Below are positions 1-10,379 of a stretch of 19,911 nucleotides of DNA, one piece after another (position 1 is the first letter of the stretch; each line of letters starts with the position of its first letter). The position numbers and the translations under genes were made by a program. Origin of the DNA: Smittium mucronatum (taxonomy: Eukaryota; Kickxellomycota; Harpellomycetes; Harpellales; Legeriomycetaceae); assembly GCA_001953115.1 (NCBI GenBank), contig LSSL01002716.1:1-19911 (forward strand), read 5' to 3'. A model generated the notes under the pieces. It was not told the origin of the DNA. It made no database searches and was given only the letters and a program-made list of their open reading frames with translations.

Positions 1-64
1 CATCCAGCCTACTTGAAGCAATGCCGGGGGGGGGGTCTTTCGGTTGGTAGATTGAGCCCTTTTC
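1..64. repeat. Terminal direct repeat, left copy
   Basis: The first 64 bases recur at the right end of the window (19849-19911) in the same orientation. The copies differ at only a few places. The left copy has an uninterrupted run of ten G at 26-35 where the right copy has A plus eight G, and there is a G/A difference close to the end (gagccc against gaaccc). This is either a dispersed repeat in which the assembly ended twice, or the overlap of a circular or tandem unit. The mismatches argue against a simple exact circular overlap, but not strongly, because the G-run is error-prone. Confidence 0.93.
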
Positions 65-115
65 CCGTAGGTACGCAGCCGGTAGTCCGGCAGAGGAGCT
101 TATTGTAGTTAGGAT
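1..115. other. GC-richer repeat block with a small hairpin
   Basis: This stretch is clearly richer in G+C than the following sequence, and the change is abrupt near 115. GCCGG at 78-82 pairs with CCGGC at 87-91 around a four-base loop. Frame +1 is open from base 1 to a TAG at 106-108. If the window ends were joined at the terminal repeat, that frame would continue back to an ATG at 19828, giving a peptide of about 42 residues. I do not recognise the product. The shorter G-run in the right copy shifts this frame. The block could be part of the same repeat family as 19434-19911. Confidence 0.5.
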
Positions 116-854
116 AATAGTCTTTTTTATACGTCTTTTTCTTTTTTTCAAATTTTTTTAGTATAGTTTTTAATGACGTTATCTTACAATAAAATTCCGT
201 GATACAAAAAAAAATAATCTATGTAATAACCACTATTTTTTTTTTCGGATTTCCAATCTGCTTGTCGCACTATTTTTCCTAAAAAATTTGCCTCGTTGAA
301 AAAATTTGTTTTTAAAACACTCCAATTTCTATGTGCAGTGTCACCAAATCCAATATTAGATATTGTGACCTTGATTCATACATCAATAGTGTCGTTAGAA
401 GCAGGCTTAATCAATCTGTTTTCTACAAAAAAACGGTATACTCATATTTCTCTTTTGACAATTATTCGTCAATTTATAGATATTATCCAAGAATATTTAC
501 TGTGCATATGTTTTTATAATTTTAATATGAAGCTAATCAAATTTCCTTTGCTCTTTTGACCTTATTATTTTGAAACCACAAGTAAAGGAATGACGAAAAA
601 TCTTAAACAAAATTCTATTAAAAAAAATCCATTTAACATAATAATATTTTGTTTTTTTGATCTTTTTATACCTTATAGCTCACTACTTGGTCTCCAAAAT
701 TCTAAAATAGCTAGTAGACTAATTGATTTCTTAGTTAGCTTCATCAAATTCAAACATCCATTTTCAACTCAGAAAATTAGGTAGTTTAACATTATAATTA
801 TCTACCAATTAGTTAATCGGTAAGGATGTTTTTCCTCAGCTTCTCAGACCTTTG

Positions 855-877
855 AATATAATATAATATAATATAAT
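855..877. repeat. AATAT microsatellite
   Basis: The unit AATAT is repeated a little over four times without interruption. It is a simple low-complexity repeat in AT-rich DNA with no adjacent gene. Confidence 0.85.
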
Positions 878-971
878 TTAAATTCTTAATCTTCAATTAT
901 GAGGTTAAATTTTGTGGTTAATGAGTAAAAATACTCAGATATTGTAGTAGCGTATGCGGAGAGTGATTTGG

Positions 972-992
972 TTTTAATTTTAATTTTAATTT
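972..992. repeat. TTTTAA microsatellite
   Basis: The unit TTTTAA is repeated about three and a half times. It is a short simple repeat about 95 bases beyond the AATAT array. Confidence 0.8.
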
Positions 993-2622
993 ATATAAAT
1001 AGTTTTCAAGACATTTTTTAGAAGATTTTTTGTAATTTATTCTGATATTTTTTGAGGAATATATGAACTTTTTATAAGTAAAAAAAGAATGTTTTTAAGC
1101 ACGAAAAATGGCTACTTAACTTTATTGGTTTTATCTCTTCTGTAATTATCATTTTTGGCACTTCCTGATAAGTTTTCATACTTTCGCTCGAGAATATTCT
1201 TTCTTTAATTTTCCACTGGTGGTATAATTTTTTTTTTTTCGGTTTTGATGTTACTATATTCATAAATAGCGGATATCAATGTTGTAATTTCAATTTTGAA
1301 ATCATTATTATAATTTTAATTTCATCAGTAAAACTCTTATGAGAATTGGTATTATTAATAACGGTGTTGGGTTTGAATGAAGCTCAGATTTCAACCAATT
1401 ACAGCAATACGCATATTATTATAATATTAGACATGGTGCTTTTGGTAAATGCTTTTTTTGTTGTTTCTTTTTTGTTTCCAGAACATATAAATATATCTTT
1501 ATGAACACAAAAAAGCCTGTTAGATAAGTTATATAAGGGCTTCTGAAGCTTCAATTCCTAAGGCTTTTGGTTTTTAGGAGATATAAAATCTGCCAATATA
1601 TTCTTTGAACCAGTTATATATGTAAAGTTTAATTTGATATTATATTTCTTTAATAGAATACACCCTTTCTTTAACAAAACTAGCAATCTTCTGTTTACTG
1701 ATGCCAATAAATTCAATAATATTGCTTTTTATGTAATATTTTTGGTTTGCTTCTGCAAATTTCGATTACTCTGATATGCATGTAATCTTAGTGTATTTAG
1801 TAATGTAACTGATTCCCTGTAATTTAAAGAATTCATTTCTAGTTTTTCACTAAAAATTCAATAAATACACATAGTATTACTTTTTAGCAAACACCTAGTG
1901 CCCGAAGCATATGTTTTTGCAGATACGGAGTTTTTTTTGGATATAATGGGATTATCATTACTGTTGAAATGAAGAATTTTGTTAGCTGAATGTTTCACTA
2001 GTTTTAGTCTATGAATTTTTCCATAGATATACCGAATGGATGAATAATTGTAATTTTATTGTGTTATGGGGTTTTTAATATAAATTTTCAGATCTCTCGA
2101 TTTCTCTTTAGAGGGTCCCACAGCCACTTCGGCGTCGGAAAAAAAAAGTTTTATAGCCCCATTTTTGCTTTAAGGAAAGAGGATAATAATTATTTTTCAA
2201 AATTCTCTTTTTCTCTTGTTTATTCTTTCCGGAATCAAAATTATCTCCACTTTATTTGAATCGAATAAAAAACCTAGGAATTTTTGTTCCTTCTTCAATA
2301 TCAGTACCGAATTATTCATTTTTAGTTTAAGATAAATTTTTCTAGATGGCGTGGACATTTTGGAAATGTGATAATATTTTTTCTTTAATCTTTTTGAAAC
2401 TCCCGTAACAAATATATATTATATGAGAAGGATGCCAATTTCCATCAAAAGCTTGATTGCTGCTTTTGTTATTTTTGAGAACAATCTGGGTGCTCTAGCG
2501 AGCCAAAGAGTTATGGGTAAAAACTTGTAGATCATATTCCTGTGACTGAACCGGCATGTAATAAACCCATTTTTGTGTATAGGTATACGTTGATATGCCG
2601 ATTATATAAATAAATTAGATAT

Positions 2623-2868
2623 TTAATATCCTGATAGTATTAAATCTCTTAGTGATTTTACTCCATCCATTCGATTTTTTTTCTTACAACTTATTCTTTT
2701 ATATGTGTTATATTTAATAGTGGCTGCATTTTTGTTAGTTCTTCTTTGCAGAATATCAGCTAAACATATGTTCTGTCTGAGTTTGGGGATATTTAAATAG
2801 TCCAAAGTTCCGAATATTCTTTTATCATTTGGTATATTGCGATTTTTTACACGTTTTCTAGGCTAAAT
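2623..2868 (-). pseudogene. Unassigned open run, possible transposase zinc-ribbon relic
   Basis: The minus strand is open for roughly 80 codons, ending in TAA at the 2623 side. There is no convincing ATG; the run simply starts after an in-frame TAG. Visible features are a cysteine in NICLAD, a second cysteine in ISCKKKNRMDG, a lysine/arginine-rich middle, and KSLRDLILSGY near the end. After the stop the same strand goes on with a hydrophobic stretch. The shape (leucine-rich start, basic stretch with cysteines, then KSLR...L) recalls the N-terminal zinc-ribbon region of ISXO2/Merlin-type transposases. Only two of the expected cysteines are present and I found no catalytic core nearby. The assignment is a guess; it could also be a chance open frame. 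Confidence 0.28.
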
Positions 2869-2917
2869 TCGGATAAAATACATATGATTTTTAAAAAAAT
2901 ATTTAATTTGAAAAAAG

Positions 2918-2955
2918 ATCTTCCAATTAAAAATAAAAGATGATTATTGGAAGAT
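2918..2955. repeat. Short perfect inverted repeat
   Basis: ATCTTCCAAT at 2918-2927 is the exact reverse complement of ATTGGAAGAT at 2946-2955, with an 18-base spacer. It lies about 200 bases past the 3' end of the mariner relic. It could be the remains of a terminal structure or a chance hairpin. Confidence 0.5.
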
Positions 2956-3147
2956 AATCCTACTAAAAGAAAAGTGAAAGCGAATTGGAACTCAAATAGA
3001 CCAGATAATTAAAAACAAAACAAAATTGCATTGAAAAAAAAACTGATTTAGTAATAAAATATAGCTTGATACGAAAAAAAGATTCCCATGACCAAAATGC
3101 CATCTCATTATGCTGTATTGCGTTCGAGAAAAATTTCTGCATGCGCG

Positions 3148-3625
3148 TTATGAAACCCTGTCACATTCCAGGGGTAAACTTGACATATTATCGTTTATAG
3201 CCCTCTCGATAGCCCTAGTTCCCCACTCTACATGTGTCCATTCTTGATCTGTATTTTCATCATTATTCAATTCTGCGTTATCGAACTTTTTTTATATCTC
3301 TGGTTTGATCAGAGACCATGATTTTTCGATAGTATTCGGCATAATGGAATAAGGGCTCAAATATAGAAGTTCAGCTTCTGGAAAGTTTCATGAAACACCT
3401 TTAATTTTAAAATGGAATCTTGCGTTGTCAGGAACAACTATCATGTTTGATTTGGATATCCTATAGGTTAAGGCTTCTTTTATTAGCCCAGTAACCCATC
3501 CATTACAATCTGCAGATTTATAGTTTTTTTTTGGCATTATAGATTATAAGTCCAAAATTCGACAATCCTACTATCATTGTTTTGTGTTTATATTGAAAGC
3601 ACTTTATAAAAATACTAAATACCAT
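3148..3625 (-). pseudogene. Tc1/mariner-like (DDE_3) transposase, C-terminal half, decayed
   Basis: This is the catalytic C-terminal part of a cut-and-paste transposase of the Tc1/mariner/IS630 superfamily. Two diagnostic motifs are clear on the minus strand: VVPDNARFH at about 3412-3435 (second catalytic Asp in a DNAxxH context) and SPYSIMPNTIEKSW at 3316-3357 (the family's SPDLNPIExxW block with the catalytic Glu). Upstream lies a fitting strand, MIVGLSNFGLIIYN. The gene is broken by a frameshift in a nine-base T run at 3524-3532 (A on the coding strand), by TGA at 3388-3390 and by TAA at 3292-3294. It ends in TAA at 3148-3150. The N-terminal DNA-binding domain and the first catalytic Asp are not visible, so the copy is 5'-truncated or too diverged. 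Counting the stop, 33 codons separate Asp and Glu, close to the DD34E spacing. No terminal inverted repeats were found. Confidence 0.88.
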
Positions 3626-5834
3626 TAATTAATACTTAAATATAAACTTAAGATTGTCAAAAAAGTATGCCAATTAGAAAATCATTCCAAACTTCGAAGA
3701 AAATAGTCATTAAGTGAAAACAAAATGTTTCAATTAATTTAAATAAATTTAAATAAATTGAAATACAGACACATTTAATAAATATAATACTTTATTTCTA
3801 TTTAAAATAACTCACTATAAATTTAAGTATTCACATCAAGATACACTCAAATAAACCAGAAATCATAACCATAACAGTATAAAATAATTAAAAATTTCAA
3901 TATATTTATCTTCAGGATATTTTTACAATACTTTTCTTTGGCTTAGCTTGCTTTTCTATACTAATAAATTTTTATATTGAAAACAAATATTAAATATCTT
4001 ACTATCTTATTTAATTCTTATCTTATTCTTGAGAAAATTTATCTTTAGCAAACAGATACATTAATATCATATGAGAATTCGAATCTCTGGTTTTGGAAAT
4101 TTTTATTGTCGCTATATGTCCCTCTTGGTTACGGGACATTTCATCCATTTCCAATAGAGCTACATGAAATTTCACCAAATTTACGACTAATAATAATAAA
4201 GTATTAAGCACACTTTTTAAAAGGCGTGTTTTGTGAAATTTAGCTATTTTTACTCTGTTTTATATTTTGATTTTAGCTTTTAATAGGCTGAATAATTAGG
4301 TGGAATGCCATTTAGATCAAATGTCCTGACACATCACTTTTTCGATCTGTCTATTCCTTATAAAAAACTTAAATTACTCTCGTTTATACAAATAAAAAAC
4401 TTCCCTATATCAGATAATTATGTAAATTCTTTGACTTAATCCGGTATTTTTATTTTATATTCCATCAAATTTTCATGAGTCGGCTCCATATGTGCTCCAT
4501 TATTGGTAGGCGTTTTAAGATTCAGGTTTCTGCTTTTTTTCTGAGGTAAAACAAATAAATTTTACTCCATATATAAAAAACTTAAGAGCTTTTTAAGATT
4601 ATATAATGTGCTATAATCTATTTTCATTATAAGAAAATCCGATCGCTCTTCAGCTAGCTTGCTAGATCCTGGACTGTTGAATTCGCAATTATTTAGATCT
4701 ATATTTTTGGGATATTATCCACCCATATTCCTTTGATATCGGTACTTTATGGGCAATCGTTAAGTAATAAAAGGTATCACCGTTTATAAATGAATTAATT
4801 ATTGCTGATTTGACTTACTGGGGGTATTTTTTATATTAAAACCTAGTTTTAGATTCCGAATCATATTTTTCATTTAGTTGATACCAGTTTATTGAAAAAA
4901 ATGAAAAAAAAATTTAAAGAATATATAAATCTTCTTTGTAATACCTATAAATTTTTTCTAGATTTCTCGAAAAACGAAAATCATATTCCTCTTTTAAAAT
5001 TTAATTTTATCTTAAAACCACTAAAAAAATTTCATACATAAAAATCTAGCATCAGGTTAATAAAAAATAATATAAATTATGTTTTGAATTTTTTGAAGCT
5101 TTTTTTTACATAAAACAGGGATTCCTGGAAAAATAATTTAAGTTTTTTTAGTTTTAAAAAAAGAATCTGTGTGAATAAAACGATTTTTTTAAAACAAAAT
5201 TTTATATATTAAATTTTTATTGTGTTTAGAAAATCTTGCAAAGAACTTTTTTAGTTACAAACTAATAAGTTTGTTTCAATTCTTGAGAGCTTCACAATAA
5301 ATTTCTTATTATTACTAAGAAAAAAAAATCTGAAAAATATTTTCTGTTATTTGATTGACCAATTTTTGCTACAATTATGCTTTTCTCAAATCAGGGTTAA
5401 TTTCTTTTTTCAATTCAATTCAATTCAATTCAAATATATTTATTATTAATTGGCTGTTTTTTTTAGATTACGTTTTCACTTCTCTTTTAATAGGGCGTAA
5501 TTTCACGAATTATCCTATATTTTTTCTTAAATCATTCTCACTTATATTTTAGTTACACACAAATTTTCCAAATTAAATCCATTTTCGTTGAAATCATATG
5601 TATTTTTTCTGGATTTCTCTTAGAAAAGGTGCAATTTTATGATAAAATGCAGCTCTTTTTAGGGACTGCTTTCTGAGTCTGATGAAGTGAGATTTTGTAC
5701 CTTCTCACAAAATTTTTATTACCCAAGATATTTTCCCATATTTTTCCCACACGATGATTTTTTTTTGAGATTTGGGTCATCATAATGGGGCGAGAATACC
5801 TTTTCAATGAATCTGGCCCCTAAATTTTTCGATT
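3626..5834. other. AT-rich stretch without a supportable gene
   Basis: I see no coding signal beyond short chance open runs (for example 4023-4211 minus and 5355-5552 plus). The sequence is dominated by A and T homopolymers. If the mariner copy was once full length, its N-terminal half and one end should fall in 3626-4100, but nothing recognisable remains. The only clear structure is the CAATT microsatellite at 5411-5433. Decayed pol sequence downstream of the gag/protease relic would be expected at about 5000-5830 but could not be identified. Confidence 0.6.
5411..5433. repeat. CAATT microsatellite
   Basis: Four uninterrupted copies of CAATT are followed by a partial unit. It is a simple repeat inside AT-rich, gene-free sequence. 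Confidence 0.9.
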
Positions 5835-6068
5835 TCAAAATAATAAAATCTTTCCCGAGAATTTTTTATATGGGGGTTCTGGTGGGTAAAAATCAATGTT
5901 TGATCGTTCTCTAAATATCAGTCTTTTGAGGTTTTCAGCGAATCGATGTCCTCTGAATATTTTTATTAGAATTTTATGATTTCCGGAATATTTATAAGTG
6001 ATTATTTTCCCGACCATCCCTTGCGATGATAAAGTGATTATATTTCTTATCCTTTTATTTAAATCCAT
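5835..6068 (-). pseudogene. Unassigned open frame downstream of protease-like relic
   Basis: This is an open frame of 77 codons on the minus strand that overlaps the end of the 6059-6385 frame by ten bases. The product is basic, with a proline cluster (FYPPEPPYKKF) near its C-terminus. Gene order in a Ty3/gypsy element would put the protease-to-RT linker or the start of reverse transcriptase here, but I could not match an RT block. Treat it as the possible continuation of the decayed pol region. It may also be a chance frame, although the same strand stays partly open below 5835. Confidence 0.25.
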
Positions 6069-6385
6069 TGATTTTTTATTTTTTTTTTTAGACCGGGTTG
6101 AGACCCAGATTGGGTACTGCTTTTACGGTCTTGAAATACATAGTTTTTTTCGAGTAAACGTTTTTCTGTTTTTTTTTGGCGAATCCCTCTTGATATCCTT
6201 TTCTTAAATTTTTTGCGATCATAATGTGCCACTATTTGGTTGTTTTTGACCTTTTTATAGATATTTTGTGACAAAGCGTTAATTTTGCTGTTAACTATAA
6301 CAAGGATTTTATGCTCGTTAAAAAAAGGTTTTCTGACTATTTTGTAATTTCTGATCGAAGATATTTGCTTTTTTGCTTCTCCCAT
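6059..6385 (-). pseudogene. Probable Ty3/gypsy retropepsin relic
   Basis: This is a minus-strand open frame of 108 codons. The segment LVIVNSKINALSQNIYKK (about 6248-6301) matches the active-site region of retroelement aspartic proteases, in which a hydrophobic strand leads to D-T/S-G-A followed by xINxIS and then IYxKL. Here the D-T/S-G positions read I-V-N, so the catalytic aspartate is lost and the enzyme cannot be active. The rest of the frame is highly basic and would correspond to the remainder of the protease or the linker to RT. It lies directly downstream of a Gag-like relic on the same strand, which is the gag-pro order of Ty3/gypsy elements. The assignment rests on one motif plus gene order, so confidence is moderate. 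Confidence 0.45.
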
Positions 6386-6485
6386 GAGAAATTTATGGAA
6401 TAAATATCTTTGTTCATAAACTTTTATTTAGTTGCTCTATTTTCTGTTTTAATGTTAATACACAACTATGAGAAACTTATTTATT

Positions 6486-6860
6486 TCCCCTATTTTGAAT
6501 TTTGAGCATATTTAAGTGCAAATCTAAAAATTTCTTTTAAGCTCATATTGATTTCATTAAAAAAGATTCCTACTTTGGAATCAGTCATATCGGTAATTTG
6601 TGCAAACACTTTTGAAAACTATCGATATGAGTCCCGATTCTTACAGGATCAAGTTTCTGCTGTTCTAAATATGCTAATAATTTATTTCATTTTGATTCTT
6701 TATGGTTGAGGTTGATGAAGTTTTTAAATTAATCATAAAAATTAATGAACACCACTATATGAAAGATGCCAGCTTTTAATTGATGCAGTTGGTTGTAATG
6801 TAAGATTGTGATCACAGCATTTTTTTTTAAACATTTGCAGTTCTATTAATCAAGGTCTCA
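6486..6860 (-). pseudogene. Ty3/gypsy Gag (capsid) relic
   Basis: Gag is the structural protein of the retrotransposon particle. Two adjacent minus-strand frames, joined by a frameshift near 6605, read LDPVRIGTHIDSFQK and then VFAQITDMTDSKVGIFF. This corresponds to the retrotransposon Gag pattern VxEYIxxFxxxxxxIxDMTExxKxxxF. The second frame continues through SLKEIFRFALKYAQ, the helix that follows in the family, before a TAG near 6492. Further upstream, about 6750-6830, another frame reads TASIKSWHLSYS, compatible with the earlier 'A...W...L' helix of Gag. Frameshifts and stops make it non-functional. A protease-like relic follows on the same strand, which supports the assignment. I cannot place the N-terminus. 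Confidence 0.55.
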
Positions 6861-7058
6861 AGTGAAATAAGTGTAATAGATTATTTCATTTTTTATCTTT
6901 TATAATTGTTTTTTTGGGTTTGGATATCTATTATATGCTTTAAGCACTTCAGAGAGCGTTCCGACCTGTATCTCAAGAGAATTAATACCCTTTTTCTGAT
7001 AAAGATCATTTTTTTGGTTTTTATTATTCATGATAAAAATCTTTTAATATATCTTGAA

Positions 7059-7271
7059 CTAATTTTTTAAGTGTTCAAGAATATTATTTTTAAGCGCGAA
7101 ATGACGTCCATGGAAAAAGTTTATAATAAAATGATCTAAAAAATTATTATTAATATTGCACAGTATATATTTTGTTTCAAATATCGCATTTTTTAATTTA
7201 ACATATATAAATATATATCTATAAAGCGAAATGCGACTCTTTTGTCCTACCACCAATGGAAGAGAAGTCAT
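7059..7271 (-). pseudogene. Unassigned minus-strand open frame
   Basis: This is an open frame of 70 codons from an ATG (7269-7271) to TAG. A stretch like YVKLKNAIFETKYILCNIN followed by DHFIINFF is loosely reminiscent of the later part of a retropepsin (flap strand, then IxGxDF). It lies upstream of the Gag relic, where that would be out of order for one element, so it could come from a different insertion. It may equally be part of the Gag N-terminus or a chance frame. No function is claimed. Confidence 0.22.
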
Positions 7272-8011
7272 TGTTCCACAAGAGCAGCCAAAAAATATGA
7301 GTGAAATGATTAATAGTTTATAATACGGTTATAAATTTGCTGATTTTTACCGAATTTTTACTATTTACTACTGGTTACGTCGATAAAAGAAATTTAAACT
7401 TTATTGTATATTTAAACTTCTTTCTTAATATTGAGTGTATTTCCCAGTGATTCAGTCGATGGAAAATAATTTGGATTTGTCGAAAACCACCCCCCCCACG
7501 CTATTATTTAACTTAATATTATAATTATATAACCTAATAAATTTTAACTTTAATATCCGTGTTCAGTACCTAATTAGATAAATCTTAGTATTTATTGTTT
7601 AAAATATCTTAATAGTTTAATTTACTAATTAAATATGAAACAATCATATTTTAAAAATATCGGGCCAGGAAAAATATATTGTGTAGGAAAAAGACCTGTT
7701 TTCTAGATATTTCCTTATATAAATATATATAAATATCAAACATTGACTGTATTAGAGTAGAGTATTCCTACAATTGTGTGTCCCTAGTAGGTTTAAAAAG
7801 ATCCTTGGACGAAGGGTTCAATAATACATAAAAAAAACACTCGGAAAAATCATATTGAATTGTAGGTTAAAGATTTTATTTTCTAGAAAATAAACGATCA
7901 AATAATTCATATTAGAAATTGATAATATGGAAAGAACGGTTTAATAATAATAGTTTTCTTGATTAGCGGGCCTTTTTTTTCCCTTTTGTCCAGTTAGACA
8001 GTTAATTAAAA
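7272..8011. other. AT-rich spacer with a C8 run
   Basis: No coding frame of note is present. A run of eight C at 7490-7497 inside CCACCCCCCCCACG stands out against the AT-rich background. A pyrimidine-rich stretch at about 7970-7990 lies close to the left LTR-like repeat of the gypsy element. The outer boundary of that repeat may extend into this stretch, but I could not trace it. Confidence 0.5.
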
Positions 8012-8276
8012 ATATTCTTTAATAGGTGTGTCAAGTGTCTAATAGAGGTGGGTGTATATTTTTTAAGAAAATAATGGTGATCGGATTACTAAGGAAAGGA
8101 ATGAGTAAAACTATGGGCTAGGATAAAGTAATTAAAATTTTGGAAAACTTGGCATTTTCTCAAATAATAAGCTCGAGATTCATATTTAAATGCGAGAGAT
8201 AAAAATTTATGTAATTTTAATTGTTATTCTTTGATTTGGAGCCATGTTTTTAATTATAATTATCTCAATATACCAC
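8012..8276 (-). repeat. LTR-like repeat, 3' copy of the gypsy element
   Basis: This region aligns with 14195-14455. Shared blocks include ACTATGGGCTAGGATAAAG against ACTATTGGCTAAGATAAAA, then TAATTAAAATTT in both, then AAGCTCGAG against AAGCTTGAG, and TTTATGTAAT in both. It lies downstream of the integrase relic in element orientation, so it would be the 3' LTR. A minus-strand purine-rich stretch at about 8273-8288 (AAATGAGGAAGGGTGG) abuts it and is a candidate polypurine tract. That point is tentative. The outer edge (lower coordinates) is uncertain. Confidence 0.7.
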
Positions 8277-8339
8277 CCTTCCTCATTTATCTTGTTACGC
8301 AAATACATTTTTTCCTTCATGATCAGCACTCATAGTGTA

Positions 8340-8562
8340 CAGTAGCACACTACTTAAGCGTTCAAATTGAGTCATAACTAAAAAAATACGCAATTAAGAG
8401 TAGTTTTAATGTCATCCAATAATTTTTCTTTTGATAATTTTCATGCCAATTGAGCTTATTAGATTTTACAAGGAATACTTGAATAATAAAAATCTGATTA
8501 GCATTATTTTAATTTAAATGAGATGGAAATTACGGGTTTGAAAATTAAGAGGGGTGATTTTT
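8340..8562 (+). repeat. MITE-like element, copy A (inside the gypsy relic)
   Basis: The left end CAGTAGCACACTACTTAAGCG follows a TA dinucleotide at 8338-8339. The right end is near 8562 (TTAAGAGGGGTGATTTTTA). The body aligns well with copy B at 17070-17278, for example CCAATTGAGCTTATTAGATTT against CCAATTGAGTTTATTAAATTT, and AATTTAAATG in both. It has no coding capacity. TA at the flank and a CAGTAGTACCC-type terminus are typical of non-autonomous Tc1/mariner/pogo derivatives. Its position between the integrase end and the 3' LTR of the gypsy relic implies that it inserted into that element afterwards. Confidence 0.72.
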
Positions 8563-8916
8563 AAATAGGTATCGATGAACTTTCATTGGAACTGTGACCG
8601 CTTTGAAATTCCAATGGTATTATATATGCAATTCCAGACTAGACAATATAATCCTCGGGGTAATATTAGGTCAGAGTTTAGGCCTATTGGGAGATATCCA
8701 GAGTCACCTCTTTCAATAAATTAGTCGGAAGTAGGTCCTGGGCCAATATACTGTCAATTATTTCTGTCATGTAGAGTATTTTCTAAATATCCATGCTATA
8801 ATCGATTCTAGCCTATTCTGTGAACTAGCGCTTTCATTATAAAAACTCGAAATTTCTATAAAGTCTGTTATCGATAATGGTACTGTTCATATTATCAGTA
8901 ATAATTTTATTAATTT

Positions 8917-9480
8917 TTATGTAAATTTGGTTACAGTAGTTTCAATTATTATGTTTGAGTTTGATTTTTTATTACAAAAGTGGATTTTTTTAGAATTTTT
9001 CAATTTCGATTTCGAGGTAGGTGGGATTGATTTTGTGTTGAATTTGTCAGGATAGTTTTCACGAAATATTTCCACTTCCTCATTGTTAGTAACCTTATTT
9101 TTTGTCTCCCATGATTTTTTTTGAGGCGAGATTCCTTTATTTGTACAAAACAATAGGGTTTATCATATTGAAATCACGAATTTAGACACATTATCTATTT
9201 GAACTTTTGATTGTGTGCTGCGTTTAAATCTAATGCTTTCAAGCCAAATTTGTTTTATTTTTTCGAAGTATTTTTCCAGAATAAAAGCGTGAAATACTGG
9301 AAATATCTCCATAGTTTTTGGGAAGAGCAAACGGTATGCGGAGATATTTATCTGTTTTATAGCCTTAAATAAACCTAAATATCTGTGATATAGTTTCTTG
9401 GAATTTGGATTAGATTTTATATTTATAGAGCTATAAAACATTAAATCTTATACTTTTTTGAATGTTTTTTATTTACTTTT
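8917..9480 (-). pseudogene. Ty3/gypsy integrase C-terminal domain and pol tail
   Basis: The minus strand is open from 9441 to 9163, and the same reading frame resumes after a TGA-TAA pair and stays open to 8917. This makes about 175 codons in one frame. The block KKLYHRYLGLFKAIK, followed by AYRLLFPKTMEIFPVFH, is the standard C-terminal signature of gypsy integrases (KLxxRxxGPFKI...AYRLxLPxxxxIHPVFHVSLLKxY). Immediately upstream KV-stop-DLMFYSS matches the preceding VGDLVLLSS motif, with a stop replacing Gly. The downstream tail (8917-9153) is rich in K, N, S and T with no chromodomain visible. This domain binds DNA during integration. The stops show it is dead, although it is the best-preserved stretch of the element. 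Confidence 0.85.
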
Positions 9481-10379
9481 TTGTTTGCATGATGATTTTA
9501 GACATCAATCGCTTTTTTCATGTTTATAATCAAAGTATTATTGTGCTTTTTGTATATGATATTCTAGATTCTGCGCTTTTCACTAGAGATGAATTATATA
9601 ATGAGTTTGAAATCCTTGGTTTTTAGTTCATATGGCATAAAAAAGTGACATTTAGGTGGATGTGTTCTGAGAGTTTTTTATGCGAAATCAGCCATATATA
9701 ATAGATATTCCTCATCAACTTTTTTGAAATTCAGTAGCAGAATAGGTATTTTTACAATATCTGTTTTCTCTTTTCTTGTTCTCACCTGTCTCTCACTGAA
9801 ATTAAGAAGGCATATGTTGTGGTACTATTGTGCCCATGTACCTAGTTTTTTAGCTGGGTTTTTTTTAGTTTTTTATTTAGTAATAAAAATTTTTATAACT
9901 CAAACGAAGTAAGTTAATCTTAATTGTATAGATTATTTATTAAAGTGTAATTTAATTAGGTTAAAGAATATTTTTATTATTATTACTTCAAATCAATATT
10001 TTAACTTGAAGTAAAATTCGGCGATCTTTATATTCCCCAAAACCTCGATAAATTTTTCCTAAAGATTGATTAGTGCCAATAAATCTTTTAATGAAGAAAT
10101 TTAGAATAATTATATGAGTATAAGTTTAAAAATAGTAAACGAAAATATAAATAATATAGATAAGATAAGAATGGGTGAAGTAAATTTGGTTAAGTAAATT
10201 TATGTCGAGCATAAAGGGTATTGGGTGAAAAAACTAAAAGAGAAAAATCCTTTAATCGATTATATATTGTAATTTGCAGAAATTAGATATCTCCTGTCTC
10301 TTCTTCGATATCCACCACGTCACATATTTATCTTAATCCTATATGGAATTTATATCCCTTTGTAAAGTTTTTATACAAA
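9481..10379. other. Decayed distal part of the integrase core
   Basis: By gene order this should encode the region from the second catalytic Asp through the third catalytic residue (Glu) and the linker to the C-terminal domain. I could not align the expected STAYHPQTDGQTER block, so this part is heavily mutated or partly replaced. A plus-strand open run at 9724-9912 crosses it and looks like a shadow frame. Confidence 0.5.

Larger units (their letters stand above)
116..2580. other. AT-rich stretch without a supportable gene
   Basis: Only short open runs occur here, such as 296-559 (+), 590-784 (+), 1072-1263 (-) and 2059-2259 (+). Their residue content is dominated by F, I, K, L, N and S, as expected from AT-rich non-coding DNA. 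The minus strand over about 230-430 is also largely open, so neither strand can be preferred there. The stretch contains two simple repeats (855-877 and 972-992) and a brief GC-richer patch at about 2112-2140. No RNA gene, terminal inverted repeat or transposase motif was recognised. Confidence 0.6.

Noticed and set aside
296..559. 87-codon plus-strand open frame beginning with TTG
   Set aside because: AT-driven residue content, an alternative start only, overlapping open frames on both strands and no recognisable motif.
1072..1263. Lysine-rich minus-strand frame, considered as an integrase or Gag tail
   Set aside because: No family motif and low complexity; indistinguishable from chance.
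4023..4211. 62-codon minus-strand frame
   Set aside because: No motif, no context and no compositional difference from the surroundings.
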